Of a stretch of 64,000 nucleotides of DNA, positions 10,036 to 19,966 are shown piece after piece. Within the stretch, counting starts at the first letter, position 1. Each line of letters begins with the position of its first letter. The notes beneath the pieces were generated by a model, which was given only the letters and a program-made list of their open reading frames with translations, was not told the DNA's origin and made no database searches. The stretch is from Ruminococcus callidus (GTDB lineage: Bacteria > Bacillota > Clostridia > Oscillospirales > Ruminococcaceae), in NCBI RefSeq assembly GCF_020709055.1, contig NZ_JAJFCK010000013.1, positions 16,053 through 80,052 of the forward strand, in the 5' to 3' direction. The position numbers were made by a program, and so were the translations under genes.

Positions 10036-11379
10036 CTATTCTAACTCTCCCTTTTTCCTTTTTTGTTCAGGCTCATCACGCAAACTTACAAGATAATCGT
10101 CAATGGTCTGACTTGCCTTATCCAAATCAGCATACTCTTTTTTGAGATAACGGTATTCTTCATAGAGTTTTTCCCGTTCCTCATACAACGCCTGCCTTTG
10201 ACGGTCAAGCACCATTTCTGACGGAAATCTGCCGTCCGGATACAATAATTTTAACTGACTTCCAACGCTCTTGTACTTCTCCAGTACAGGAGCGTTTTTC
10301 TTTGCATATTCTTTTTGTTTCCATGCTGAAAGGGACTTATACTTGTCATGATACGGTTTACTGCGTTGAAATTGTCGGACAAGTTCTATCTGTTCTGACA
10401 AAGTGTTTATCTTTTTATCCAGATTTTCGATGCTCTGCGTAATCATTCCACGCCGTGCCATAACGGTCATGGTGGTCGGTTTCAACTCTGATGTGCTGTG
10501 AACATTGTAACTTTCAAGCAGATTTATCATCTGGGCTACGTTCTTCATATTCTGAATATCTGCCCAATACTGCAAGCCTCTGTTATCAAACTTATCACGG
10601 TCAAGAATCATCTTTCTGTGCGATGAAAACTGTCTGATTCTACGCTGAATATTCTCAGGAAGATAGTAATATCCCAGCGTTTTTGCTCGGACAAAGCGTC
10701 GTTGTCCCTGCATACGAAATTTAAGAGAAATCGTGTTTTCTGGTTTGTAAACTGTTTCGATTCCGTTTAATCTGCACTTTTCAAGAAAGTCCTCAAACGT
10801 ATCAGACCGCAGAATGATACAGTCCAGTTCATAGCGAAGTTTTTCTTTCCATGATAAACCTTGCTGCTGTTTTGTCCATTCATAGTGCGAAATTCCCTTA
10901 CCGATTTCCTCATATGCAACAACAGACAATCCCATTTCTTTGCATACCTCATCAGAAATCTGACGGATTTTCTTCCACGCAGGATTATGTTTGGTATCCA
11001 TGAGTGTACCAAACGTTCTGTAATTCTCCATATTGGTTTTGCAGAAAATAATGTGATTATGGATATGGTCTTTGTCCGTATGCGTTGCGAGAACATACTT
11101 GTATTTTCCCTGAAAGAGTTCGTCGCAAAGCATCAGTCCAGCCTGATGTACCTGTTCCGCTGTTGCTTCATTCGGTGCAAAACTCTGTATGATATGATAA
11201 CTCAGAACACTCCCTATATTTCTTCCCATGCTTCTCAGCTTGCTGAACTCGTTAGAAATCTCAGCTGCATTTCCCCAGCAACCGTATCGGGTAACATATG
11301 CTGCTTTATCAGGATTCATAATATACTTGATGGATTTAGCTTCTGTAACTCGGATTAGATGGATTGAAGTTGTTGCCAT
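10036..11379 (-). CDS. mobA: MobA/VirD2-type relaxase (MOBP-like)
   Basis: The 447-residue protein nicks oriT and leads the transferred strand during conjugative mobilization. The N-terminal relaxase domain (about 1-210) shows the metal-binding motif HTDKDHIHNHIIF near residue 100 and a probable catalytic Tyr among the early tyrosines. The C-terminal half is a long charged coiled region (SIENLDKKINTLSEQIELV, REKLYEEYRYLKKEYADL). Its start overlaps the end of mobC by 25 bp. No type IV secretion or coupling genes are nearby, so the element would be mobilizable rather than self-transmissible. Confidence 0.9.
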   Translation of the reverse strand: MATTSIHLIRVTEAKSIKYIMNPDKAAYVTRYGCWGNAAEISNEFSKLRSMGRNIGSVLSYHIIQSFAPNEATAEQVHQAGLMLCDELFQGKYKYVLATHTDKDHIHNHIIFCKTNMENYRTFGTLMDTKHNPAWKKIRQISDEVCKEMGLSVVAYEEIGKGISHYEWTKQQQGLSWKEKLRYELDCIILRSDTFEDFLEKCRLNGIETVYKPENTISLKFRMQGQRRFVRAKTLGYYYLPENIQRRIRQFSSHRKMILDRDKFDNRGLQYWADIQNMKNVAQMINLLESYNVHSTSELKPTTMTVMARRGMITQSIENLDKKINTLSEQIELVRQFQRSKPYHDKYKSLSAWKQKEYAKKNAPVLEKYKSVGSQLKLLYPDGRFPSEMVLDRQRQALYEEREKLYEEYRYLKKEYADLDKASQTIDDYLVSLRDEPEQKRKKGELE

Positions 11380-11669
11380 ATCTCAGTCACTCCCTTCTGC
11401 AACTCATAAAGTTCCTGTTTGTAAATACGGCTTGTGGAGTTCACTCTGTGTGCAATCTGATTGATATTGTTTGCCACACGCATAACCGCCTGACGTATTT
11501 TTTTCAGTTCCTCATGGTCGTATTCGAGATAGATTCCATTCACAACCTGCTGACGAAGATATGCACTGACAGAGGACATTCCTGACAACGCAAAACGTTT
11601 TTCAAGCACTTTCGCTTCTGATTCTGTCAGCCTGATGACATACCGTTTGTCCACTTTTTCTGTTTTCAT
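11355..11669 (-). CDS. mobC: MobC-type relaxosome accessory protein
   Basis: The 104-residue protein starts MKTEKVDKRYVIRLTESEA, a ribbon-helix-helix opening. It contains SGMSSVSAYLRQQVVNG and the MobC hallmark VANNINQIAHRVNST. It would bind oriT and help the relaxase. ATG 11,669 follows AAGGAG at a rather long 12-base spacing; an upstream ATG at 11,702 adds eleven residues but has no ribosome site. It is transcribed with the relaxase, and the candidate oriT lies just upstream. Confidence 0.85.
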   Translation of the reverse strand: MKTEKVDKRYVIRLTESEAKVLEKRFALSGMSSVSAYLRQQVVNGIYLEYDHEELKKIRQAVMRVANNINQIAHRVNSTSRIYKQELYELQKGVTEIWQQLQSI

Positions 11670-11723
11670 TTTGTTTTGATTTCTCCTTATCGTTGACACC
11701 ATCAGGTGTTTATTCAGAGGGTC

Positions 11724-11790
11724 TTAGGGATTCTTCCCTAACAAGCGGATGATTGGCAGGCGGTCATTTTCTGACCGTTCGTGCCACATC
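11724..11790. other. Candidate origin of transfer (oriT)
   Basis: In the 385-bp gap upstream of mobC there are two tight hairpins: TTAGGGA-TTCT-TCCCTAA (11,724-11,741) and CGGTCATTTTCTGACCG (11,761-11,777) with outer GGCAGG/GTGCC arms. Paired inverted repeats next to mobC are the usual look of MOBP origins. The nick site cannot be fixed by eye. The rest of the gap (to 12,027) shows no gene. Confidence 0.5.
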
Positions 11791-12027
11791 ATCGTTGCTT
11801 GCTACTCCAGATCAGCTGTGTCAGCCCATTCTCTTTTCTGTATCACTTTTCCTCTCATATATCACGTAATTTTTGGAGAGAAACGCAACCGGTTTTCTGC
11901 TGTAAATTCAATTGTTTATTGAATATTTACACTTTTCGTTCATTTTCACATTCAACTACAGGTTTTTCTGAATGCAAATATGTTACAATATCCGCAGCAT
12001 AAATTTATGGAAAGATTGGATATAACA

Positions 12028-12063
12028 TTGAACGTTCAAATATGATTGTGAATACCGGTATTC
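12028..12063. promoter_or_regulatory. Two palindromes ahead of the first serine recombinase
   Basis: TTGAACGTTCAA (12,028-12,039) and GAATACCGGTATTC (12,050-12,063) are perfect palindromes in the 60 bp before ATG 12,088. They may be operators or recombinase contact sites. I see no strong promoter hexamers at standard spacing. Confidence 0.45.
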
Positions 12064-12087
12064 ATGATTCAGGAAGGAGTTCTGAAC

Positions 12088-13641
12088 ATGGATTTTACAG
12101 ACAAATTGGATATACTCTATGCCCGCCGTTCCAGCGAGGATGGAAAAGATGGTGAGAGTATTGAAAATCAGGTTGCACTGCTCAAGCAGTATGCAGCCGA
12201 CAAAGGGTACTATAACATTAAAGTTGTCACAGATGACGGATATACAGGTACGAACTTTAACAGACCCGGCTTTCAGGAAGCCTTTGCTCTCATTCAGCAC
12301 AGACGTGTTGGACGCTTTATCGTAAAAGATCTGTCCCGTCTTGGCAGAAATACAATTGAGGTTGGTCAATACATTGGCGTAATTTTTCCACGTTTCGGTG
12401 TAGAATTTATCTCCGTACATGACGGACCGGAATCCAGTGATCCTGACAGCTTGGTAACGCAGTTCAAAAACATCATGAACGAGTACTACGCAAAGGATAT
12501 TTCGGATAAGCAAAAGCTTTCGCTTCAGGCAAGAAGCAACAGCGGCAGACACATTGCTTCGACACCTACATACGGATATAAGCTTGATCCGAATGACCGT
12601 CACCATTGGATCATTGATGAACCTGCCGCAGAAGTGGTAAGACTTGTTTTCAAATACTACAACGAAGGTATGCAAGTATCAGAGATTGCACGCAGGCTGG
12701 AAAATGCAAAATATCCTGCACCGTCCTATTATCGTCATCGTGTTGTAAAAGGTTCCAGAACAGAAAAGAATCCCTATCACTGGACAGGCAGCAGTGTAAC
12801 GGCTATTTTGAAACGCCAGGAATACGTTGGTGATACAGTGAATTTCAAAACGTATCATACAAGTTTTAAAGATAAACAAGTACATTATCGTGATGAAGAA
12901 AGTTTTACTATTATTCCTGATACACAGGAAGCTATCATTTCCCGTGAAGAATATGAAAAGGCAAAGAAACGCCGCAAATCCACTAGACGTGTGATTCAAA
13001 CCAGAGAGAAACACCTGCTGGACGATATGGTGTACTGTGAAGATTGCGGCAAGAAGATGTATCTGAATTTCCGCAAATACGCAGGTGGAAACTGCTATGT
13101 GTATATCTGCGACAGTTATCGCAAAAAGAAAGGCTGCACTGCCCATTACATACAGGAAACGGAAGTAATTACATCTGTTCTATATGATGTACGTAGAATT
13201 TTCGATATGTACAGGTTAGATAAAAACGAGTGCAGACGTACTCTGGTCAGGTGGATCTGCCAGCGGAATGAAAGGGAAATTCGAGATATCAATGCACGCA
13301 TCAAAACCATTACCGACAGACTTCAAACGATCAATCAAACGGAACAGGCTCTCTTTGAACAGAAACTACAAGATGAAATTTCTCAGGAAACCTTTACAAA
13401 TATAACGGTCAGCATGAATGCGGAATCAGAATCACTTAAAAACGAGTACGGCAAGCTTTTGATCCTACTTGACAAAGCAGAGGCATTTGCTGATACGGAG
13501 ATTACCAAAGATGACAGATACATTTTAGAGCAACTGGTGGAAAAAGTAACGATTCAGGAAATCGAAACAACTGATATTTACAACAAGCCTGCAACAAAAG
13601 TCAAAGTGTTGGTTTATTTCGTGGATATCGGACAGATCTGA
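12088..13641 (+). CDS. Large serine recombinase 1 (TnpX/TndX type)
   Basis: The 517-residue site-specific recombinase would cut and rejoin element ends via a phosphoserine. It has the resolvase domain (about 5-150) with the catalytic Ser in LYARRSSEDGKDGES and the motif FIVKDLSRLGRNTIEVGQYI, the recombinase domain (TAILKRQEYVGDTVNFKTY), a zinc ribbon (YCEDCGKKMYLN, later CDSYRKKKGC), and a C-terminal coiled coil. ATG 12,088 follows AGGAAGGAG; an earlier in-frame ATG at 12,064 lacks a site. It is one of three recombinases on this element. Confidence 0.92.
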   Translation: MDFTDKLDILYARRSSEDGKDGESIENQVALLKQYAADKGYYNIKVVTDDGYTGTNFNRPGFQEAFALIQHRRVGRFIVKDLSRLGRNTIEVGQYIGVIFPRFGVEFISVHDGPESSDPDSLVTQFKNIMNEYYAKDISDKQKLSLQARSNSGRHIASTPTYGYKLDPNDRHHWIIDEPAAEVVRLVFKYYNEGMQVSEIARRLENAKYPAPSYYRHRVVKGSRTEKNPYHWTGSSVTAILKRQEYVGDTVNFKTYHTSFKDKQVHYRDEESFTIIPDTQEAIISREEYEKAKKRRKSTRRVIQTREKHLLDDMVYCEDCGKKMYLNFRKYAGGNCYVYICDSYRKKKGCTAHYIQETEVITSVLYDVRRIFDMYRLDKNECRRTLVRWICQRNEREIRDINARIKTITDRLQTINQTEQALFEQKLQDEISQETFTNITVSMNAESESLKNEYGKLLILLDKAEAFADTEITKDDRYILEQLVEKVTIQEIETTDIYNKPATKVKVLVYFVDIGQI

Positions 13642-13724
13642 ATGGCTGCACATCAGTAACAAGTGCGACGATACGGCGACGATGCGTTAAAACTTCGGCG
13701 ACAATGTTCCCATAACTATTGAAA

Positions 13725-13776
13725 AAAGTCCTCCTGTGCGCTATTCTTAATAGTAAGTAATGCACAGGAGGACTTT
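13725..13776 (+). promoter_or_regulatory. 15-bp hairpin that masks the ribosome site of recombinase 2
   Basis: AAAGTCCTCCTGTGC (13,725-13,739) is a perfect inverted match to GCACAGGAGGACTTT (13,762-13,776), whose AGGAGG is the ribosome site for ATG 13,782. If the leader is transcribed, translation would be blocked until the stem opens. The loop contains a small CTATT/AATAG stem. Confidence 0.75.
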
Positions 13777-13781
13777 GATTT

Positions 13782-15692
13782 ATGTATGATAAAATCACAG
13801 CATTGTACTGCCGTTATTCGCACGATGACGGGCAGAAAGAAGAAAATGCAAGTATCACACATCAAAAAGCTTTGCTGAAAGAATATGCGGAAAATAACGG
13901 CTATTCCAATCTTCGCTATTATACCGATGACGGTTATACAGGTACAGATTTTAACAGACCGAATTTTCAGAGAATGATGGAGGACGTAGAAAACGGTATT
14001 GTCCAAACAATCCTTGTAAAGGATATGAGCCGGTTCGGACGAAACTATATTCTTGTCGGTCAGTATGTGGAACTTGTCCTGCCACAGCATCATGTCAGAG
14101 TGATCGGTGTAACCGACAACTATGATTCCTATGATACGGAAAACGACTTGTTTGCTTTTGAAAGCATCTTCGCTGAAATGTATGCTGCCGATATTTCAAA
14201 AAAAGTTACCTATGCAAAGCATACGCTCGGTATGAGCGGAATCAAGCTGAAATCACGTCCGCTTTACGGTTATAGGTTGGTCGATGGGGATTACACGCAA
14301 TGGGAAATTGATACAGAATCCGCCGAAATTGTGCGAATGATCTTTGATATGTTTCTCAATCAGGATATGTCTGTCAATTCTATTGCAAAGTATCTGCGTA
14401 CCAATAAAATTCCTACGCCCAGTGCATATATGGGATACAAATACACAAAGGTCAACCGTCCTTATGACTGGTCTTTTCCAATCGTCAGCCGAATTCTAAA
14501 ATTTCAGGAATACTGTGGTGATACGGTAAATTTCAAAACCAGGCAGATTTCCTACAAAGTAAAAAAACGATTGCCAATCCCCAAAGAAGATTGGGTGATC
14601 TTTCAGAATCAGCACCCTGCCATTATCAGTCGTGAAGATTTTGGGAAAGCACAGGAAAAGCTGAAAAACATATCCGAAAATGCGTTTTCGCAGCCCAAAG
14701 CAACAAGGAATGATCCTCTTTTCAGGCAGAAACTTATTTGTGCGATGTGCGGCAAAAAAATGTATTGCAGCAGTACGAAAGGAAAGCTATATTTTCAGTG
14801 CCAGGCATATCAGAAGTATGACAGCTGTACCTCTAATTATATCACAGAAAATGATTTGAAAAGAGTTGTCCTGGATTATCTGTATCGGCTATATTTTGCT
14901 GTCAAAACCGATAGAAATGCTGTCATTTCAAAACTTGGATTGGATACAATCACGGAGATTGAAGATCAAATTAGAGCTGCTGAAAACCGAGCAGATGAAA
15001 TCAATCATCTTTTGAAAGAGATTTACGAGAAAAAATTCCAAAACATCATTACGGATTCAGAATTCAAGAGCCGATCAGAAGCGTTAAGCCGTGAAAAGAA
15101 CGATTTACTTCATTTTCTTGCAGATTTGACAGCGAAAAAGTCTATACGAAGCAAAGAAAAAGGATCAGTGATAAAAATTCTTGATAAAATTTCAAGTTAT
15201 TCAGAATCTGATTTTGACGTGCTGACACAAGAAATGGTTAATGCACTGATTGAGAAAATTGTAATTGGAAAACCAATGGGACAGCGTGAAAAGAATTATG
15301 GCAAACGAATGATTGACATTTATATATATGGACTTGGCAATCTTTCAGCATTGATCGATGTCAGATTTAAGCCATATTCAGTGCGTATCAAGGAAATCGC
15401 TCCGCATTTATTATTGGAAAGGCGATGCGATACTACAAATGTCATCGAAGCATTGGCAACTAAGCGTGGAAGTCTGGAAAATGCTCTTGCGGAAGAAGGA
15501 ACAAATTTTCAGACTGTCATCATGGAAGTTCGTAAGAAAATTTTGATTGAAGCCATCAAAAACGGACTTACAATCAAAGAAATCTATCCTCTGCTTGGTT
15601 ATCCTGAACCGTCTAATGTTTATTGGTTTTCTAAGCGGTTCTTGGGGATGCGTTTTAATGACTTTTATGATATGGTTAAAAATGAAACATGA
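13782..15692 (+). CDS. Large serine recombinase 2
   Basis: This 636-residue paralogue has the catalytic region LYCRYSHDDGQKEENASI and ILVKDMSRFGRNYILVGQYV, the recombinase domain (ILKFQEYCGDTVNFKTRQI), a zinc ribbon (CAMCGKKMYCSSTKG and CQAYQKYDSC), a coiled coil and an extra tail of about 100 residues. The tail includes LTIKEIYPLLGYPEPSNVYW, which looks like an added helix-turn-helix. Translation is probably limited by the hairpin over its ribosome site. The tail sets it apart from recombinases 1 and 3. Confidence 0.92.
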   Translation: MYDKITALYCRYSHDDGQKEENASITHQKALLKEYAENNGYSNLRYYTDDGYTGTDFNRPNFQRMMEDVENGIVQTILVKDMSRFGRNYILVGQYVELVLPQHHVRVIGVTDNYDSYDTENDLFAFESIFAEMYAADISKKVTYAKHTLGMSGIKLKSRPLYGYRLVDGDYTQWEIDTESAEIVRMIFDMFLNQDMSVNSIAKYLRTNKIPTPSAYMGYKYTKVNRPYDWSFPIVSRILKFQEYCGDTVNFKTRQISYKVKKRLPIPKEDWVIFQNQHPAIISREDFGKAQEKLKNISENAFSQPKATRNDPLFRQKLICAMCGKKMYCSSTKGKLYFQCQAYQKYDSCTSNYITENDLKRVVLDYLYRLYFAVKTDRNAVISKLGLDTITEIEDQIRAAENRADEINHLLKEIYEKKFQNIITDSEFKSRSEALSREKNDLLHFLADLTAKKSIRSKEKGSVIKILDKISSYSESDFDVLTQEMVNALIEKIVIGKPMGQREKNYGKRMIDIYIYGLGNLSALIDVRFKPYSVRIKEIAPHLLLERRCDTTNVIEALATKRGSLENALAEEGTNFQTVIMEVRKKILIEAIKNGLTIKEIYPLLGYPEPSNVYWFSKRFLGMRFNDFYDMVKNET

Positions 15693-15793
15693 TAATTGCT
15701 GCACTTGAAAATGTTTATATTTTGTAACCTCTTGAAGTAGTGTATAACAGAAGAATCCTGTTACAGTGCTTTGTATATGAAACTTTCATAAAA

Positions 15794-15843
15794 AGAGCTA
15801 ATAATCTGTGAGATATTTCATAGATTATCAGCTCTATCTTTTT
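15794..15843. terminator. Bidirectional terminator between recombinase 2 and vanY
   Basis: AGAGCTAATAATCT pairs with AGATTATCAGCTCT (one mismatch pair) around a 14-base loop, followed by a T-rich tail at 15,837-15,842. It separates the converging recombinase and VanY transcripts. Confidence 0.75.
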
Positions 15844-15909
15844 GATATATTAGTTTGCAGTTGTTTTTTACTAATAAGTGACTATCAGCTGCCCATATAA
15901 AACAATATT

Positions 15910-16602
15910 CTATTCCAACATATCTATATATTCTTCTAAACAAATTCCTTGAGAGTAAATTTCTAAAGCAGCTTCTTTTCCAACATATCTGTAATGCCAA
16001 GGTTCATTTATAACACCTGTTATATCTGTTTTATTTGAAGGATAACGTTTTATAAATCCATATGTATGAGCATTTTCTGCAAGCCAGTTATACACATCAT
16101 CACTTGAACTTTTTGTAGTATCTGCGTTTATGTCAACTGCAATGCCAAGCTGATGTTCACTTGTTCCGGGAATTGCCACCCATTGCTCCGCAAGTCTTTT
16201 TGCTTCGGATTTTGATTTTCCATCATTTTCATATGCTTCTATTTTTTCATCCAACAGTTGTTGCTGTTCTTCCTGTGTTCTATATCCCTCTCTGACAAAC
16301 AAGCCATATCCTTGCTCCCTTGCAGCATCAAACATTTCCTGTAACTCTGGATAAATTCTGGAATCAACCTTTTTTCCATTTGACAGTTCTGTAAGCTGAA
16401 CCTTATAATCATCAGGAATATAATTATCACGATTTACAAGAATCAGATTCCAACCATTAGCTTCACTTGCTATATGATGTGTTGTGTTATCATAAAAAGA
16501 TGGATTAAGAATTTTTCCTGCTATCACACATAACATTATTATAAATAATAAGAGAAACAGTATTTTCCCTTTGTATTTTCTTCCTCTTGCAGATTGTTTC
16601 AC
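15910..16602 (-). CDS. vanY: VanY-type D-alanyl-D-alanine carboxypeptidase
   Basis: The 230-residue membrane-anchored zinc peptidase would trim the terminal D-Ala from peptidoglycan precursors, lowering vancomycin-type targets. One N-terminal membrane segment (ILFLLLFIIMLCVIAGKIL) is followed by an extracytoplasmic domain with zinc and catalytic motifs SEHQLGIAVDI and EPWHYRYVG. The start is GTG 16,602 after AGGAGGAGA. It is last in a run from response regulator through kinase and ABC transporter, so it is probably induced by the same cell-wall signal. No vanHAX genes are present. Confidence 0.92.
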   Translation of the reverse strand: MKQSARGRKYKGKILFLLLFIIMLCVIAGKILNPSFYDNTTHHIASEANGWNLILVNRDNYIPDDYKVQLTELSNGKKVDSRIYPELQEMFDAAREQGYGLFVREGYRTQEEQQQLLDEKIEAYENDGKSKSEAKRLAEQWVAIPGTSEHQLGIAVDINADTTKSSSDDVYNWLAENAHTYGFIKRYPSNKTDITGVINEPWHYRYVGKEAALEIYSQGICLEEYIDMLE

Positions 16603-16671
16603 TTATTTTATCTCCTCCTTTTGGTACACCTTGTACAGTAAGACGAAAAATCAATCATATTATCACATCAA

Positions 16672-19185
16672 TTACTCTTCTCTTAATCTCTCAACAATGC
16701 TCTTTTTTGCAACATGTTGATAAGCGACTACCGGAACTGATACACAGATCATTGCAATCACAGCAATCAGGAAAATCATCAGTACATAAGGATAGTGAAA
16801 AACGGCATAATCCGCAATTTTTTGTGCCACCTTAGAAGAAAGATATGTGATCAGATTTCCGACTGTCAGTATGAAAAATGTGATGATACCTGTATAATAC
16901 AGCCCCTCATATACCAGCATTTTATAAATTTGTTGTTTCGTCATACCGATGCTTTCCATCATTGCAAGTTCGTTTCTTCTTGCATACAAACCAACAAACA
17001 TGACGTTGATAAAGTTGACGATACCAATCAGCATCAAAACAATGCTGATTCCTGCGGTTAAAATACGCATGGACAGGATCGACGATTGAAATTCTTCCAG
17101 CATCTCTGATTTTATCTCAACATATGCTTTTGACGGGATACAGATATTGTTTTGTGTCAGACTTTTTATAAGATCTCTTACAGATGGTTCATTTTCTTTG
17201 TCACAATCTACAACTATTTCCTTTACCCAGGTCCTATCGGAAAGTTCTTCTATCACATTTTTGCTGACATAAACACGCTGCGGCACGCCCACAGTTTCCC
17301 AGTTAGATCCATCTGGGAAGAAATAATCATTTATACTTAAAGAAGCCCCGATTCCAATTGTTTTTGTTTTCCCTGTTTCTGTATTTTTTAATGTTATGGT
17401 TTTTCCTATCATTTCTTTGCGGTATGTATCATTGATAAAGTCGCCGATGAAACAAATTTCCCCGTTACGAAATTTTTCAATATCGATCGGCTTTTCTGCC
17501 TGCTCGTTATATCGCTCTATAAATTCTTCATCCAGTCCGGTCACAGGCACGGAAAAGAGATTTTCTTTTTCGATGACATCTGCCAGGTTGTCTGCGGTGG
17601 AGGCTTCATCTGGATAAGAGTCATTGCCTTCCTGAAAGAACGGCATAAACGTTTCCCGGTCATACACAACATCAATATTGCCTTGGATCCCACTGAATAC
17701 CGTCACATCCTCAATTTTTTCTATATCTTTCAAAAGTTTATTGGATGCTTCTGCTTTATTTTCATCAGTCTTTTTAAAATCATCGTTATCTGTAACGTTG
17801 ATACTCAATGTTAAATCATCCGGAAAATAGCTGTTTGCATAGTTGCTCAAATCCATGCTTTTCAAAAAAGACTGTGTGGCAAGAAGTGCAATGATTCCGA
17901 TCAAAAGAGAAAGAATTACAACAAAAGACTGTTTTTTCTCCCTGAAAATATTTCTGTAAGCCATTTTATGAAGTTTTCCGCCATCATCAGAATGATAAGA
18001 CTTTGTTCTTTCACCTTTTATTCCTGTATAGTTCAATGCCTCCACAGGTGTAATATTTCCTGCAAATTTCGCCGGCTTTCGGCAACTGATGAGAATGGTA
18101 AGAACGGCAAATATAATCGTTCCGATGAAGATCAGGGGATTGAATGAAATGGTTGACGGCATCGCTGTATAAATAGCGGACGAAAACGTTTTTACAACAA
18201 ATGGCATTCCGGCAAACGATACTGCAATCCCCAAAAGAATACCAATCGGTATTCCATAAACCGATATTCTCAAAGCCTGCGTTCTGACTATTTTTCTGAT
18301 TTGCCTGGAAGTCGTTCCGATTGTTTTCAGCATTCCATAAAATCGGATATTGTGGTTTACAGAGATGTACATAATATTGTAAATCAACAGGTAGCCGCTG
18401 ACTACGATAATAAGGCTGAGAAATAGTACAAATGCCGCTATAAAAATCGTGGTATCACTTGATTCACTTGCGGTTATCGTCTGATCTGTATTCAATGTGA
18501 TTTTATCGATTTCATCAAGGAGTTTACGTTCCATAAACCGTTTTGATGACAGATACAGCGTTCCGTCTGATGCAGCAGTTTTTCCAAGTTTGTTCAAGTA
18601 GTTTTCAGAAATATAGGAATCATAGTTGTTGGTTCGGAATCCATAATCCTGAAACCAACCAGAAAGCGTAAACGTTGTTTGATTTTCATCTACCAAAAGC
18701 GTTATTGCACTGCCAATTTGCGGATTCCGGATCCCAAGCTGTTCAAGTCCTTTTTTTGATACCATTATTTCATCTGCTTTTTTCGGATAAGTTCCATGTA
18801 TATCCGATAAGGCAGGTTTCAGGTTATATTTATAGTTTTCTTCATCATTATAGATAAGATTTATTGTAAAATCTTCTCCGGATATGGGCTTTGCTTGTCC
18901 TGCATTAACAGAAATTCCTGCATGATAAAGAGATGAACATTTTTTCACTTGTTCTATCAGACCATCTGTTGGATGACTTATGATAGTTCGTGCAATATTG
19001 CCTTCCTGACGAATCAGCATAGTATTCATATTCTGGGCAATTGAAATGCCAATCGTAAAAACCGTTGTAAACATAAACGTCATAAGAATAACCGCAAGAA
19101 CAACGATTCTGTTTGTCGTAATGTTTTGTTTCAGCGAACGGGTGCTGATTTTTTGAATGATGCCTTTGTTATCTACTTTCAGCAT
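16672..19185 (-). CDS. FtsX-type ABC transporter permease (BceB/MacB-like)
   Basis: The roughly 837-residue permease has one N-terminal membrane segment (VVLAVILMTFMFTTVFTIG), a large extracytoplasmic domain, and then two FtsX blocks (about 250-370 and the C-terminal 130 residues) with the hallmark YARRNELAMMESIGMTKQQI. Such permeases with their ATPase and a two-component system sense or remove cell-wall antibiotics and peptides. ATG 19,185 starts two bases after the ATPase stop, preceded by GGGTGGTG. A GTG four codons earlier overlaps the ATPase gene. Confidence 0.9.
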   Translation of the reverse strand: MLKVDNKGIIQKISTRSLKQNITTNRIVVLAVILMTFMFTTVFTIGISIAQNMNTMLIRQEGNIARTIISHPTDGLIEQVKKCSSLYHAGISVNAGQAKPISGEDFTINLIYNDEENYKYNLKPALSDIHGTYPKKADEIMVSKKGLEQLGIRNPQIGSAITLLVDENQTTFTLSGWFQDYGFRTNNYDSYISENYLNKLGKTAASDGTLYLSSKRFMERKLLDEIDKITLNTDQTITASESSDTTIFIAAFVLFLSLIIVVSGYLLIYNIMYISVNHNIRFYGMLKTIGTTSRQIRKIVRTQALRISVYGIPIGILLGIAVSFAGMPFVVKTFSSAIYTAMPSTISFNPLIFIGTIIFAVLTILISCRKPAKFAGNITPVEALNYTGIKGERTKSYHSDDGGKLHKMAYRNIFREKKQSFVVILSLLIGIIALLATQSFLKSMDLSNYANSYFPDDLTLSINVTDNDDFKKTDENKAEASNKLLKDIEKIEDVTVFSGIQGNIDVVYDRETFMPFFQEGNDSYPDEASTADNLADVIEKENLFSVPVTGLDEEFIERYNEQAEKPIDIEKFRNGEICFIGDFINDTYRKEMIGKTITLKNTETGKTKTIGIGASLSINDYFFPDGSNWETVGVPQRVYVSKNVIEELSDRTWVKEIVVDCDKENEPSVRDLIKSLTQNNICIPSKAYVEIKSEMLEEFQSSILSMRILTAGISIVLMLIGIVNFINVMFVGLYARRNELAMMESIGMTKQQIYKMLVYEGLYYTGIITFFILTVGNLITYLSSKVAQKIADYAVFHYPYVLMIFLIAVIAMICVSVPVVAYQHVAKKSIVERLREE

Positions 19186-19186
19186 A

Positions 19187-19861
19187 TCAGTCACCACCCT
19201 TTACAATGTTGCCGTCTTCAATTCTTATTATTCTGTCAGACATCTGAGCGATAGCTTCATCATGCGTAATCATGACAATAGTCTGATTATATTTTTTTCC
19301 TGTGATCTTCAACAGACTCAACACGTCCTGACTGGTTTTGCTGTCAAGGTTTCCTGTCGGTTCGTCTGCAAGAATGATTGCTGGCTTGGTTGCCAACGCT
19401 CTTGCAATGGCAACTCGTTGTTGCTGTCCACCGGAAAGCTGATTCGGCATCGCATGGATTTTTTCCTTCAAACCGAGTGTTTCAATTATACTGTCGATAT
19501 AATTTTTATCGATCTTTCCGCCGTCAAGCTGAATCGGAAAGACAATATTTTCATAAACGCTGAGAACAGGTACAAGATTATACGATTGAAATACAAATCC
19601 GATTTTTCTTCTTCTGAAGATGGTGCGGGCATCATCTTTCATTGTGAAAATATCATTTCCCTCAATTAACACATTTCCGCCAGTCGGGCTGTCCAATCCT
19701 CCAAGCAAGTGCAGGAGAGTTGATTTACCACTTCCTGAAGTTCCAATGACAGCAACAAATTCTCCCTGATCAACGGAAATATTTGCATGATTAAGTGCTA
19801 TAACTTCTGTTGTTCCACTTCCATAAATTTTTGTAAGATCTTTAGTTTTTAAAACATTCAT
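19187..19861 (-). CDS. ABC transporter ATP-binding protein (MacB/BceA type)
   Basis: The 224-residue ATPase has Walker [13 protein letters not shown]-loop [11 protein letters not shown], signature [15 protein letters not shown], Walker [13 protein letters not shown] and the switch His in VMITHDE. This is the LolD/MacB subfamily that pairs with FtsX-type permeases. ATG 19,861 follows GGGAGGAAT. It is followed by the permease with a two-base gap, so the two subunits are co-translated. Confidence 0.95.
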   Translation of the reverse strand: MNVLKTKDLTKIYGSGTTEVIALNHANISVDQGEFVAVIGTSGSGKSTLLHLLGGLDSPTGGNVLIEGNDIFTMKDDARTIFRRRKIGFVFQSYNLVPVLSVYENIVFPIQLDGGKIDKNYIDSIIETLGLKEKIHAMPNQLSGGQQQRVAIARALATKPAIILADEPTGNLDSKTSQDVLSLLKITGKKYNQTIVMITHDEAIAQMSDRIIRIEDGNIVKGGD

Positions 19862-19966
19862 TTTTATTCCTCCCAAAAATAAAGTGCAGTAATTTTTTCT
19901 TACTGCACTTAATATACCATCTTATTCTTTCCAGAATCTTTCTGAAATCTAACAGAATTGAAAGAT

